Of a stretch of 45,833 nucleotides of DNA, positions 1 to 8,149 are shown one piece after another. A program made the position numbers and the translations under genes. The notes beneath the pieces are model-generated. The model saw nothing but the letters and a program-made list of their open reading frames with translations, made no database searches and was not told the origin of the DNA. Source of the DNA: Rhizobium sp. Q54 (lineage in GTDB: Bacteria > Pseudomonadota > Alphaproteobacteria > SHVV01); assembly GCA_945903685.1 (NCBI GenBank), contig CAMDOQ010000003.1, positions 1-45,833 of the forward strand. The letters are read 5' to 3'. The first letter of the stretch is position 1. The number at the start of each line of letters is the position of its first letter.

Positions 1-599
1 ATCCCTTCGATCACGCCATCGGGGGCCAAGGCGTCGACGATGACGCCGGGGCCGACCTCGCGCGCCGCTTGGTGGTGCGCCGAGTTGACCGCGAGGTCGA
101 GCGCACCGACGACGCGGTGAAGGAGCGTATCGGCCATGATCCGGACCGTATGCCCGGGCTCGTTCCGGGGGTTGGGCTGCTCGTGCGCCAGCGCATCGAC
201 TACCGTGTCGGGGATGTGCTGAATGAGCGTTCCGCCCAGGATCACGTTCAGGAGCTGCTGACCGCCGCAGATACCAAGCACCGGCAGGTTGCGGCCGAGC
301 GCGGCGCGGGTCACCTCGACTTCGAAATCGGTGCGACCCTCCTTGGTTTTGACGGTCGGGTGCTTGGCCGCATCGCCGAACAGCGCCGGATCGACGTCGA
401 AGTCGCCGCCCGAGACGACGAGGCCGTGGATGCGCTCGGCGTAGGCGGCGCCCTGGGCTCCATGCGGCAGCAGCACCGGCATGCCGCCGGCGTCGGCGAC
501 GGCATCGCAGTAGTTCTGGCGGAGCGCGTACCACGGGAACTTGGAGTAACCGCCGGGCGCTTCGCTATCCAGGGTGATGCCGATCAGGGGACGGGACAT
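1..599 (-). CDS. Gamma-glutamyl-GABA hydrolase-like class I glutamine amidotransferase (PuuD/peptidase C26 family), partial
   Basis: The gene begins at ATG 599-597 and runs off the left edge, so only the first 199 residues are present. The N-terminus MSRPLIGITLD is typical of the C26 family. The nucleophile elbow LGICGGQQLLNV carries the predicted catalytic Cys111, and NSAHHQAA further on matches the conserved block before the catalytic His. Family members hydrolyse gamma-glutamyl bonds in the cytoplasm, for example gamma-glutamyl-GABA in putrescine breakdown. No other putrescine gene is visible here, so the substrate is open. It is divergent from tadA across about 106 bp. The family call is firm; PuuD function itself is inferred. 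Confidence 0.85.
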   Translation of the reverse strand, partial: MSRPLIGITLDSEAPGGYSKFPWYALRQNYCDAVADAGGMPVLLPHGAQGAAYAERIHGLVVSGGDFDVDPALFGDAAKHPTVKTKEGRTDFEVEVTRAALGRNLPVLGICGGQQLLNVILGGTLIQHIPDTVVDALAHEQPNPRNEPGHTVRIMADTLLHRVVGALDLAVNSAHHQAAREVGPGVIVDALAPDGVIEG

Positions 600-705
600 G
601 GGAGGGAGAATAGGGAGCGTTTGGGCCGGCGACAACGCGACTTAGCGGATACGGGCAGGCGGGGCAACGCTTGACGCGCTTCGCCCCGGGCCGCATCGTC
701 GGCCG

Positions 706-1161
706 ATGAATGATCGCGCCGGCTATATGGTGCTCGCCTTGACCCAAGCCGAGCTCGCGGCCAAGGCCGGCGAGGTCCCGGTCGGCGCCGTGATCGTCGA
801 GGCCAAGAGCGGCGAAGTCATCGCCGCCGTCCACAACCGGGTCGAGAAAGAGAGCGATCCGACCGCGCACGCCGAACTGCTGGCGATCCGGGCCGCGGCG
901 GCCAAGATCGGTGCCGCGCGGCTCCCGGGCTGCGATCTCTACGTCACGCTCGAACCCTGCCCGATGTGTGCCCAGGCGATTGTGTTCGCGCGGTTGCGCC
1001 GGCTCTATTTCGGCGCTTCCGACGCCAAAGGTGGCGGGGTCGAGCACGGACCGCGCATCTTCGCCCAGCCCACCTGCCATCACCGTCCCGAAATCTACGG
1101 CGGGATCGATGAGCTTCGCGCCGCAAGGCTCCTGCGCGATTTCTTCAAGGCGCGGCGCTGA
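706..1161 (+). CDS. tadA: tRNA-specific adenosine deaminase TadA
   Basis: TadA deaminates the wobble adenosine (A34) of tRNA-Arg(ACG) to inosine in the cytoplasm. The 151-residue product has the usual length for the family. The cytidine-deaminase-fold motifs are clear: HAE, with zinc ligand His55 and proton shuttle Glu57, and PCPMC, with zinc ligands Cys85 and Cys88. The ATG at 706 gives MNDRAGYMVLALTQAE, matching the normal N-terminal helix. It lies divergent from the upstream hydrolase, and the 106-bp gap holds no promoter I would defend. The protein is essential in most bacteria, and nothing looks broken. Confidence 0.95.
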   Translation: MNDRAGYMVLALTQAELAAKAGEVPVGAVIVEAKSGEVIAAVHNRVEKESDPTAHAELLAIRAAAAKIGAARLPGCDLYVTLEPCPMCAQAIVFARLRRLYFGASDAKGGGVEHGPRIFAQPTCHHRPEIYGGIDELRAARLLRDFFKARR

Positions 1162-1260
1162 ACCGCATCGAGGCGCGGCGCTGATTGCAACCCCCAAAGG
1201 CGCGACTTCGGCCGCCTGGCGCGATAGTCTCCGTGCGTCGAACTTGGCAACGGATTGACC

Positions 1261-2463
1261 ATGGATTTTTCCCTCTCGCCGCGCACGATCGAGTACCAGG
1301 AGCGCCTCCAGACGTTCATGGCGGCGCACCTCTATCCCAACGAGGCGGCGATCGAGACCGAGATCGCAACCGGCGAGCGCTGGAAGCCGCTCACGCGGAT
1401 CGAAGAGCTGAAGACGCGGGCCCGCGCCGAGGGCTTGTGGAACCTCTGGCTCCACGACGCCAAGCTGGGTGGCGGCTTTTCCAATGTCGAATACGCGACG
1501 CTCTGTGAGGTGATGGGTCGCTCGCCCCACGCACCCGAGGTCTTCAACTGCGCCGCGCCTGACACCGGAAACATGGAAGTCTTGTGGAAATACGGCACGC
1601 CGGCGCAGAAGGAAAAGTGGCTGACGCCGCTGCTCGACGGAAAAATCCGCTCGGCCTACGTCATGACCGAGCCCGACGTCGCGTCCTCGGATGCCACCAA
1701 TATCGCGGCCGAGGTCAAGCGCGCAGGCGACTCCTACGTCATCAACGGCCGTAAGTGGTGGATTTCCGGGGTCGGCGATCCGCGCTGCGCGATCCTGATT
1801 TTCATGGGCCGGTCGAACCTTGACGCCGCGCGCCACCAGCAGCATTCGATGATCTTGATCCCGATGGCGACTCCGGGGGTCGAGGTGGTGCGCCCGCTCC
1901 CGATCTTCGGCTACGACGACGCGCCGCACGGGCATTGCGAGATGCGCTTTACCGACGTGCGCGTGCCGGCTGCCAACATGCTGCTCGGCGAGGGTCGCGG
2001 TTTCGAGATCGCGCAAGGGCGACTGGGGCCTGGCCGCATCCATCACTGCATGCGGGCGATCGGCCAGGCCGAGCGCGCGCTCGAGGCGCTCTGCAAGCGC
2101 GCCAAGGCGCGGGTCGCGTTCGGCAAGCCGCTGGCCGACCAGGGCGTGGTACGCCAGGCGATTGCCGATTCGCGGATCGAGATCGACCAGGCGCGGCTCT
2201 TGACGCTCCACGCCGCGTGGCGGATCGACACCGTCGGTGCCAAAGAGGCGCGCGCCGAGATTGCCGAAATCAAGGTCGCGGTTCCTAACATGCTGTTGCG
2301 CGTGCTCGACCGCGCGATCGAGGTCCACGGCGCCGCCGGGGTTTCCGACGACTTCGGATTGGGGTGGTCGTGGGCATGGGGGCGGACGCTCCGGATCGTC
2401 GATGGGCCGGATGCCGTGCACCGCGAGGGCATCGCCAAGCTTGAGCTCCGGAAATACAACTGA
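1261..2463 (+). CDS. Acyl-CoA dehydrogenase, ACAD10/11-like
   Basis: FAD-dependent acyl-CoA dehydrogenase of 400 residues, expected to introduce the alpha,beta double bond in an acyl-CoA. The middle-domain motif [14 protein letters not shown] is the family signature for flavin and substrate binding. The C-terminal helical domain contains [14 protein letters not shown] and [11 protein letters not shown] chose ATG 1261 ([13 protein letters not shown]) over an in-frame TTG two codons upstream. The closest architecture I recognise is the dehydrogenase part of ACAD10/ACAD11, because an APH-type kinase gene lies about 0.7 kb away in opposite orientation. In animals the two are fused and act on 4-hydroxy-acyl-CoAs. 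Substrate here is inferred from that pairing only. Confidence 0.9.
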   Translation: MDFSLSPRTIEYQERLQTFMAAHLYPNEAAIETEIATGERWKPLTRIEELKTRARAEGLWNLWLHDAKLGGGFSNVEYATLCEVMGRSPHAPEVFNCAAPDTGNMEVLWKYGTPAQKEKWLTPLLDGKIRSAYVMTEPDVASSDATNIAAEVKRAGDSYVINGRKWWISGVGDPRCAILIFMGRSNLDAARHQQHSMILIPMATPGVEVVRPLPIFGYDDAPHGHCEMRFTDVRVPAANMLLGEGRGFEIAQGRLGPGRIHHCMRAIGQAERALEALCKRAKARVAFGKPLADQGVVRQAIADSRIEIDQARLLTLHAAWRIDTVGAKEARAEIAEIKVAVPNMLLRVLDRAIEVHGAAGVSDDFGLGWSWAWGRTLRIVDGPDAVHREGIAKLELRKYN

Positions 2464-2476
2464 ACGGCGCGTTCCG

Positions 2477-3166
2477 ATGACAGTGAGCGGACTGCTCCCC
2501 CGCTGGCTCTGGCTCGACGCCCCGGTCGGCGCGGCGTTGGTGCTGACCGGGATCGCGCTGTTCACCGATTGGCAGGGCCCGTGGCTCTATTCCGAGCAGG
2601 GGCTGCTCGAACTCGGCCACTTCCTGATTTTGGTCGTGGCCGTGGTGTACGGCGTTCGCGTGGCGCTCGCGAAACGCGCCGAGCGCGCGCTCGCCGGGTG
2701 GTACGCGCTCGCGACCGTGGGCGCGCTATTTACCGCCGGCGAGGAGGTTAGCTGGGGCCAGCACCTGGTCGGTTTCGGGACGCCCGAGTGGCTCGCCGCG
2801 ATCAACGATCAAGGCGAGACCAATCTCCACAACGTCACCAACTGGCTCGACCAGAAACCGCGCGCGGTGCTGGAACTCGGCGTCATCGTCGGCGGCATCG
2901 TGCTGCCGCTCCTGGCGTTGGGGTGGCCCAGCCTCGCGGCGGCGGGGTGGTGGGCGGTGGTGCCGCCCTTGCAGCTGCTGCCGACCGCGGCGTTAGCCGA
3001 ACTCGCGCGTCTGGGGAGCGGGACTTGGCGCGACTGGGGCTTGGGCTCAGACCCGGTCCTCTTCTTCCGTGCCAGCGAAGTCCAGGAGACGTTCTTCTAT
3101 TGGTTCGTGCTCGTCTACCTGGTGGCTGCCCACCGGCGACTTCAACGCCCGATCGCCTTGGCGTAG
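2477..3166 (+). CDS. Unrecognised multi-pass membrane protein with GEExSWGQ and ETNLHN motifs
   Basis: This 229-residue protein has about five to six hydrophobic segments (roughly 15-30, 44-64, 75-90, 131-150, 155-175, 205-219). Polar motifs sit between them: GEEVSWGQ (88-95), ETNLHN (114-119) and SEVQETFFYWF (200-210). I recall similar GEE-SWGQ...NLHN strings in uncharacterised bacterial membrane proteins but cannot name a function. Glu, His and Asn placed at membrane boundaries could form a metal or catalytic site; that is inference. ATG 2477 lies 14 bp after the dehydrogenase stop, so the two genes are probably cotranscribed. Its 3' end overlaps the convergent kinase gene by 25 bp. Confidence 0.8.
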   Translation: MTVSGLLPRWLWLDAPVGAALVLTGIALFTDWQGPWLYSEQGLLELGHFLILVVAVVYGVRVALAKRAERALAGWYALATVGALFTAGEEVSWGQHLVGFGTPEWLAAINDQGETNLHNVTNWLDQKPRAVLELGVIVGGIVLPLLALGWPSLAAAGWWAVVPPLQLLPTAALAELARLGSGTWRDWGLGSDPVLFFRASEVQETFFYWFVLVYLVAAHRRLQRPIALA

Positions 3167-4233
3167 TCCCACGCGATTTGGGCGAAGGTGCCGGCCATTG
3201 CCCCCATCTCGCGCGCGTAGTCACTCGCGGCGGTGCCGTCTTTGACCCGGCCCATGATGCCTTGGAGGATCGCGGCCAGGCGAAAGACGTTGTAGGCGAT
3301 ATAGAATTCCCAGTCGGCGGCGGGCGGCGCGGTACGGCCGGTGCGCTCGCAATAGCGCCCGAGATAGGCAGCCTCCGACGGAATCCCGAGCGGCTCCAAA
3401 TCGATGCCGCGTAAACCGCGCCCGGTCTCCGGCGGCAGCCGGTAGGCCAGGCAGTGGTAAGCGAAATCGGCGAACGGGTGGCCGAGGGTCGAAATCTCCC
3501 AATCGAGTATCGCCAAGAGCTTGGGCTCGCTCGCATGGAAGATCACGTTGTCCATCCGGTAGTCGCCGTGGACCAGCGTGGTCGCGTCGTCGGCCGGGAG
3601 GTGCGCCGGGAGCCACGCGATCAGTTCCTCCATCGCCGGGATGGTTTCGGTCGCGGAGGCCCGGTACTGCTTGGTCCAGCGCGCGATTTGGCGGGCGACA
3701 TAGTCGCCGGGCTTGCCGTAGTCGCTCAGCCCCGCCTTGATGTAGTCGACCCGATGTAACGCGGCGATGCCGGCGTTCATAGCGTCGTAGATCGCGCCGC
3801 GTTCGGCGGCGCTCACGCGCGGCAGCGACAGGTCCCAGAACACGCGGCCTTCGACGAACTCCATCACGTAGAACGGGGTGCCAATCACGCGCTCATCGAT
3901 GCAGAGCGCGTAAGCCTTGGGTACCGGGACGCCGGTCCCTTGGAGCGCACGGATGATCCGGTATTCGCGATCGACCGCGTGCGCCGAGGGCAGGAGCTTC
4001 CCGGGTGGCTTGCGCCGCACCACATATTTCCCCGACGGTGCGCTCACGCAGTAGGTCGGGTTCGACTGGCCGCCCTTGAACTGGGCGAGCGTCAACGGTC
4101 CGCGAAAGCCGGCGACGTGGGCCACCATGAACCGTTCGAGCGCGGCCGCATCGATGTCGTGGGCGGCGCGCACCGGCATGGTTCCGGTGAAACGCGCCTC
4201 GCGCTCGGAGAGTTTCTCGCGTCCGTCCGTCAT
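3142..4233 (-). CDS. Phosphotransferase family protein (APH/choline-kinase fold), ACAD10/11 N-domain-like
   Basis: A 363-residue kinase-fold protein with the APH catalytic loop VHGDYRMDNVIF (His222, Asp224, Asn229) and the metal-binding motif ILDWE (Asp244). FKGGQSNPTY and VVRRKP fit the nucleotide-binding lobe. This subfamily corresponds to the kinase half of ACAD10/11, which phosphorylates 4-hydroxyacyl-CoA before elimination. The acyl-CoA dehydrogenase on the opposite strand fits that role. ATG 4233 (MTDGREKLSE) lies inside a 26-bp tandem duplication that also spans the purD stop. The downstream end overlaps the membrane-protein gene by 25 bp. Despite the APH fold it is unlikely to be an antibiotic-resistance enzyme. 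Confidence 0.88.
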   Translation of the reverse strand: MTDGREKLSEREARFTGTMPVRAAHDIDAAALERFMVAHVAGFRGPLTLAQFKGGQSNPTYCVSAPSGKYVVRRKPPGKLLPSAHAVDREYRIIRALQGTGVPVPKAYALCIDERVIGTPFYVMEFVEGRVFWDLSLPRVSAAERGAIYDAMNAGIAALHRVDYIKAGLSDYGKPGDYVARQIARWTKQYRASATETIPAMEELIAWLPAHLPADDATTLVHGDYRMDNVIFHASEPKLLAILDWEISTLGHPFADFAYHCLAYRLPPETGRGLRGIDLEPLGIPSEAAYLGRYCERTGRTAPPAADWEFYIAYNVFRLAAILQGIMGRVKDGTAASDYAREMGAMAGTFAQIAWDYAKAIGR

Positions 4234-4276
4234 GACCGCTCGACCGCTCCGTCCGTCATGACCGTTCGACCGCTCG
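4225..4276. repeat. 26-bp direct tandem duplication at the purD/kinase junction
   Basis: Copy A is 4225-4250 and copy B 4251-4276, identical at 24 of 26 positions. On the minus strand each copy contains ATGACGGACGGA. The copy B ATG (4259-4257) overlaps the purD stop codon as ATGA but now opens a frame of only nine codons, MTDGAVERS. The copy A ATG (4233-4231) starts the kinase proper, again with an ATGA overlap. Duplication of an original ATGA-coupled junction explains this. Confidence 0.85.
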
Positions 4277-5527
4277 CCAGCCGATGTCGCGGCGGCAAAA
4301 TCCTTCCGGCCAACGGATGCGGTCGACCGCGGCATAGGCTTTACGTTGGGCGTCCGCCACCGTCGCGCCCAGCGCAGTGATGCCGAGGACGCGCCCGCCA
4401 TCGGCCAGGATCCGGTTGCCGTCGCGCCGGGTACCGGCGTGGAAGGCAAACACGTCCGGCATCGCGGCCACCGCATCGAGCCCGCCGATCTCGCTCCCGC
4501 GCGCGTACGCGCCCGGGTAGCCCTTGGCCGCCATCACCACACAAAGCGCGGCCTGGTCGTGCCAGCGCAGATCGAAGGTGTCGAGGACGCCGTCGCGGGC
4601 GGCCATGAAGGCGGGGAGCAGGTCGGATTTAAGCTTGGGTATCAGGACCTGGCACTCGGGGTCGCCGAAGCGGACATTGTATTCGAGCAGTTTCGGCCCG
4701 TCGGCGCCGATCATGAGGCCGGCGTAGAGGATGCCCTTGAACGGCCGGCCTTCGGCCGCCATGGCCGCGACCGTCGGTTGCACGATCCGCTCCATCGCGC
4801 TTGCCGCGAGCGCCGGCGTCACGACCGGCGCCGGCGAATAGGCGCCCATGCCACCGGTGTTGGGCCCCCGGTCGCCGTCGTAAGCGGTCTTATGGTCTTG
4901 GGCCGACGCCAACGGGATCGCGGTCTTGCCGTCGACCAGGGCGAAGAAGCTCGCTTCCTCGCCGGTCAGGAACTCTTCAACCACGATCTCGGCGCCAGCT
5001 GCGCCGAACTGCCCGCTCAAGATCGCATCGACCGCCGCTTCGGCCTCGGCGGTCGACTGCGCAACGACGACGCCTTTGCCGGCGGCGAGCCCATCGGCCT
5101 TGACCACGATCGGCGCGCCGCGCGCGGCGATGTAGCGTTTGGCCGCCGCCGCCTCGCGAAAGCGCCCGTAGGCTGCGGTCGGAATCCGGTGGCGGGCGCA
5201 GAGGTCCTTGGTGAACGCCTTCGAGCCTTCGAGCTGGGCGGCGGCGGCGCTCGGACCGAACGCGGCGATGCCGGCGGCTTCGAGTTGGTCGACCAGGCCG
5301 CCGACCAGCGGCCCTTCCGGCCCGACCACCACGAACTCGACCGCCTCGCGCCGGCAAAAGCCGATCACGGCGTGGGCATCGCTGGGATCGAGCGCGACGC
5401 AGGTCGCGAGCTCGGCGATGCCGCCGTTCCCGGGCGCGCAGCTCAACCGTTCGACCAGGGGCGATGCCGAGAGCGCCCATACCAGTGCGTGTTCGCGGCC
5501 GCCCGAACCAATGACGAGGACGTGCAC
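4256..5527 (-). CDS. purD: Phosphoribosylamine--glycine ligase (GARS)
   Basis: PurD joins glycine to phosphoribosylamine with ATP in the second step of purine synthesis. The 423-residue length is normal. The N-terminal [14 protein letters not shown] block, the ATP-grasp region with [16 protein letters not shown], and RFGDPECQ near the C-terminal metal site are all present. I place the start at GTG 5527, giving VHVLVIG, which matches the canonical PurD N-terminus. A GGAAA element sits about 7 bases upstream. The longer frame back to 5569 adds non-homologous residues. The gene is divergent from xseA with an 88-bp gap, and its stop lies in the tandem duplication leading into the kinase gene. Confidence 0.95.
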   Translation of the reverse strand: MHVLVIGSGGREHALVWALSASPLVERLSCAPGNGGIAELATCVALDPSDAHAVIGFCRREAVEFVVVGPEGPLVGGLVDQLEAAGIAAFGPSAAAAQLEGSKAFTKDLCARHRIPTAAYGRFREAAAAKRYIAARGAPIVVKADGLAAGKGVVVAQSTAEAEAAVDAILSGQFGAAGAEIVVEEFLTGEEASFFALVDGKTAIPLASAQDHKTAYDGDRGPNTGGMGAYSPAPVVTPALAASAMERIVQPTVAAMAAEGRPFKGILYAGLMIGADGPKLLEYNVRFGDPECQVLIPKLKSDLLPAFMAARDGVLDTFDLRWHDQAALCVVMAAKGYPGAYARGSEIGGLDAVAAMPDVFAFHAGTRRDGNRILADGGRVLGITALGATVADAQRKAYAAVDRIRWPEGFCRRDIGWRAVERS

Positions 5528-5615
5528 GACGGTTGTTTCCGATAGCGACGGTTTTTTCCTAAGGCGCACCCTTGTATCATGCGCGGATCATGCGAGAAAA
5601 CGGCCCGGACGCCGA

Positions 5616-7088
5616 ATGAGCGATCCTCTGTTCGACGATGATGGCGCTGCGCCGAAGCTGGGCGACGGCCCGACGCCGAATCCGGCGCGCAACCTGCCCG
5701 AATATTCGGTCGGCGAGATTTCGCACGCGCTCAAACGGACGCTCGAGAACGCCTACGAACGCGTCCGCGTGCGTGGCGAAATCTCCAAAGTCACGCGCCA
5801 TGCCTCGGGCCACATCTACTTCACGCTCAAGGATCCCGACGCGGTGCTCGACTCGGTGGTCTGGCGCTCGACTGTGCGCCGGCTCCGCTTCCTGCCGGAA
5901 GAAGGGCTGGAGGTCCTCGCCACTGGCAAGATCACGACCTGGGAGAAGAGTTCGAAGTACCAACTTGTTGTCGACCAGGTCGAACCGGCCGGCGCCGGCG
6001 CGCTCATGGTGCTTCTCGAGCAGCGGCGCAAGAAACTCGCCGCCGAAGGGCTGTTCGATCCCGCCCGCAAGAAGCCGCTCCCCTATCTCCCCGACGTGAT
6101 CGGCGTCGTCACCTCGCCGACCGGGGCGGTGATCCGCGATATCCGCCATCGCCTGGCCGACCGCTTCCCGCGCCACGTGCTGGTCTGGCCGGTCAAGGTC
6201 CAGGGCGACGAAGCGGCGGCGCAGATCGCGGCGGCGATCCAGGGCTTCAACCGTTTGCGCCCGGGCGGGGCGATCCCGCGCCCCGACGTGCTGATCGTCG
6301 CCCGCGGCGGCGGCTCGATCGAAGACCTGTGGCCGTTCAACGAGGAAATCGTCGTCCGCGCCGCTGCTGCGAGCACGATCCCGCTCATTTCCGCGGTCGG
6401 CCACGAAACCGACACGACCTTGATCGACTTCGCCGCCGACAAGCGGGCGCCGACCCCGTCCGCGGCGGCCGAGATGGCGGTTCCGGTCCGCCGCGACCTC
6501 GCGCTCAAACTCGATCAGCACGGCGGCCGTCTCCGCGTCGCCTTGGTGCGCCGGCTCGACGAAGGCCGCACCGCGCTCCTGGCCGCGGTGCGGGGCCTGC
6601 GCCACCCCGGCGAACTGATCGAGCGCGCCGTCGTCCGCCTTGGCGATCTCGAGGATGCGCTCGGGCGCGCGCTCAAGATTGCGCTCGAACGGCGATGGCG
6701 CACTTATGGCGACGTCGCGGCGCGGCTCCGGCCGCAACAGTTGAGCCGCGAGATCGCCGACAAGTCGGGCGAACTCGCGAAATTGGCCGGCCGGCTGGCA
6801 CCGGCGCTCGGCCGGACCTTCGTTCAAACCGAACGCCGGCTTGCGGCGGGGGCGCGGCTTCTCGCTTCGCTTTCGTATGAGCGCGTGCTCGAGCGCGGTT
6901 ACGCCCTGGTTCGCGACCGAACCAGCGGCAAGCTTCTGATGCGGGCGCGTACGACCGGTGACGCCGGGACCGAACTCGCGATCCAGTTCCGCGACGGCCT
7001 GGTGCCGGTGACGGTGGGCGCGGCCGGCGCGCGACGTAAGTCCAAGCGCGATCGCCCCCCGGGCGGGAGCCAGGGCGAACTGCTATAA
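5616..7088 (+). CDS. xseA: Exodeoxyribonuclease VII large subunit
   Basis: XseA is the catalytic large subunit of exonuclease VII, which degrades single-stranded DNA from both ends as a complex with several XseB subunits. The 490-residue product has an N-terminal OB-fold (about 25-125: YSVGEISHALKRTLE, GEISKVTRHASGHIYFTLKD). The nuclease domain follows, with VVTSPTGAVIRDI, ARGGGSIEDLWPFNEE and SAVGHETDTTLIDFAAD, then a long coiled-coil region. ATG 5616 is the first start in register with the OB-fold. xseB is not in the window. It is followed 8 bp later by the DUF2093 gene, so the two are likely cotranscribed. Confidence 0.96.
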   Translation: MSDPLFDDDGAAPKLGDGPTPNPARNLPEYSVGEISHALKRTLENAYERVRVRGEISKVTRHASGHIYFTLKDPDAVLDSVVWRSTVRRLRFLPEEGLEVLATGKITTWEKSSKYQLVVDQVEPAGAGALMVLLEQRRKKLAAEGLFDPARKKPLPYLPDVIGVVTSPTGAVIRDIRHRLADRFPRHVLVWPVKVQGDEAAAQIAAAIQGFNRLRPGGAIPRPDVLIVARGGGSIEDLWPFNEEIVVRAAAASTIPLISAVGHETDTTLIDFAADKRAPTPSAAAEMAVPVRRDLALKLDQHGGRLRVALVRRLDEGRTALLAAVRGLRHPGELIERAVVRLGDLEDALGRALKIALERRWRTYGDVAARLRPQQLSREIADKSGELAKLAGRLAPALGRTFVQTERRLAAGARLLASLSYERVLERGYALVRDRTSGKLLMRARTTGDAGTELAIQFRDGLVPVTVGAAGARRKSKRDRPPGGSQGELL

Positions 7089-7096
7089 GGACGCCG

Positions 7097-7309
7097 ATGG
7101 ATACGCTCTCGCAACGCGAAGCCAAGCTCCGCTACGGCCCGGGCCGGTTCGACGTCCTGGTGCCAGGCACGTACGTCAAGTGCGCGGTCACCGGGGCACG
7201 TATTCCGCTTGAGGATCTACGCTACTGGAGCGTCGAGCGGCAGGAACCGTACGCCACGCCGGACGTCGCGCTCACGGCGACGACAGCCGCGGCCAAAACG
7301 CGGTCGTGA
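7097..7309 (+). CDS. DUF2093 domain protein
   Basis: A small 70-residue cytoplasmic protein with the DUF2093 core: AKLRYGPGRFDVLVPGTYV, CAVTG, IPLEDLRYWSV and RQEPYA. The family is found mainly in Alphaproteobacteria, often beside xseA or lpxK, and has no assigned function. The single Cys in CAVTG and the compact beta-rich pattern suggest a small folded domain; a metal site is possible but not shown. It sits 8 bp after xseA, and its TGA stop overlaps the GTG start of the M23 peptidase gene, implying coupled translation. Confidence 0.88.
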   Translation: MDTLSQREAKLRYGPGRFDVLVPGTYVKCAVTGARIPLEDLRYWSVERQEPYATPDVALTATTAAAKTRS

Positions 7310-8145
7310 TCGCGCGGTTTGCCGCGGTCGTGGCGCTGTTCGCGCTCGGCGTCGTTCTGGCGGCAGCGCTCGGCATGGCCCCGGCGGCGGCGCTCGAACT
7401 CAACGGTTCGTTCGTTCAGGGCGGGCTGATCCGCGGCCAGGCGGCGCCCGGGACCACGCTCGCCCTAGACGGACGCCCGGTGCGGGTCTCGGCGGACGGT
7501 CTGTTTGTGTTCGGATTCGGCCGCGACGCGCCACCGAACGCGACGCTCGCCGTCCGCCACCCCGATGGCCGTAGCGAAGCCCGCACGCTCGGGATCGCCG
7601 CGCGGACATTCCCGACCCAGCGGATCGACGGCTTGCCCGAGCGCTTGGTGACGCCCTCGGAGGCCGATCTCGCCCGCATCAAGCGCGAAGGCGAGTTGAT
7701 CGCCGCCGTCCGACGCGAGGACCACGCCGCGACCGACTTCCGCTATCCGTTCCGCTGGCCGGTGATCGGGCGCGTGAGCGGTGCCTACGGCAACCAGCGG
7801 ATCTTGAACGGTGAACCGCGCCGGCCGCATTTCGGCGTCGACATCGCCGCCGCCACCGGAACCTTGGTGCGAGCGCCCGCGCCCGGCATCGTTGCGCTCG
7901 CCGAACGCGATCTCTTTTTCACCGGTGGCACTGTCATGATCGACCACGGCCACGGTCTCACCACCGTCTATTCGCACCTGGCGGAAGTCCGGGTGAAAGT
8001 CGGCGCCGCGCTCAAAGCCGGTGATCCTCTAGGGACAGTCGGTGCGACCGGACGCGCCACCGGCCCGCACTTGGACTGGCGCATCAACTGGTTCGACGTT
8101 CCGATCGATCCTGAGCTCGTCGCCGGTCCGATGCCGGCGGAGTAG
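7306..8145 (+). CDS. Exported M23-family (LytM-type) peptidoglycan peptidase
   Basis: A 279-residue protein with an N-terminal signal peptide (about 1-29), a beta-rich middle region, and a C-terminal M23 domain (about 147-270). It should act on peptidoglycan cross-bridges or regulate amidases in the periplasm. The HxxxD zinc motif is present (His175, Asp179 in RPHFGVDIA), as is the IDHGHGLTTVYSHL strand. The usual HxH near the C-terminus reads HLD here (His255, Asp257), so one zinc ligand or catalytic His is replaced. Translation starts at GTG 7306, overlapping the DUF2093 stop. It converges on the lipid A operon with a 4-bp gap. Confidence 0.88.
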   Translation: MIARFAAVVALFALGVVLAAALGMAPAAALELNGSFVQGGLIRGQAAPGTTLALDGRPVRVSADGLFVFGFGRDAPPNATLAVRHPDGRSEARTLGIAARTFPTQRIDGLPERLVTPSEADLARIKREGELIAAVRREDHAATDFRYPFRWPVIGRVSGAYGNQRILNGEPRRPHFGVDIAAATGTLVRAPAPGIVALAERDLFFTGGTVMIDHGHGLTTVYSHLAEVRVKVGAALKAGDPLGTVGATGRATGPHLDWRINWFDVPIDPELVAGPMPAE

Positions 8146-8149
8146 CGAT

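Noticed and set aside
565-2565. A 666-codon open frame on the minus strand antisense to tadA and the acyl-CoA dehydrogenase gene
   Set aside because: The translation is Arg/His/Asp-rich low-information sequence, as expected from the complement of GC-rich codons. The plus-strand genes have clear catalytic motifs.
3142-4233. Aminoglycoside resistance kinase
   Set aside because: The APH fold is shared, but the subfamily and the neighbouring acyl-CoA dehydrogenase point to the ACAD10/11 kinase group.
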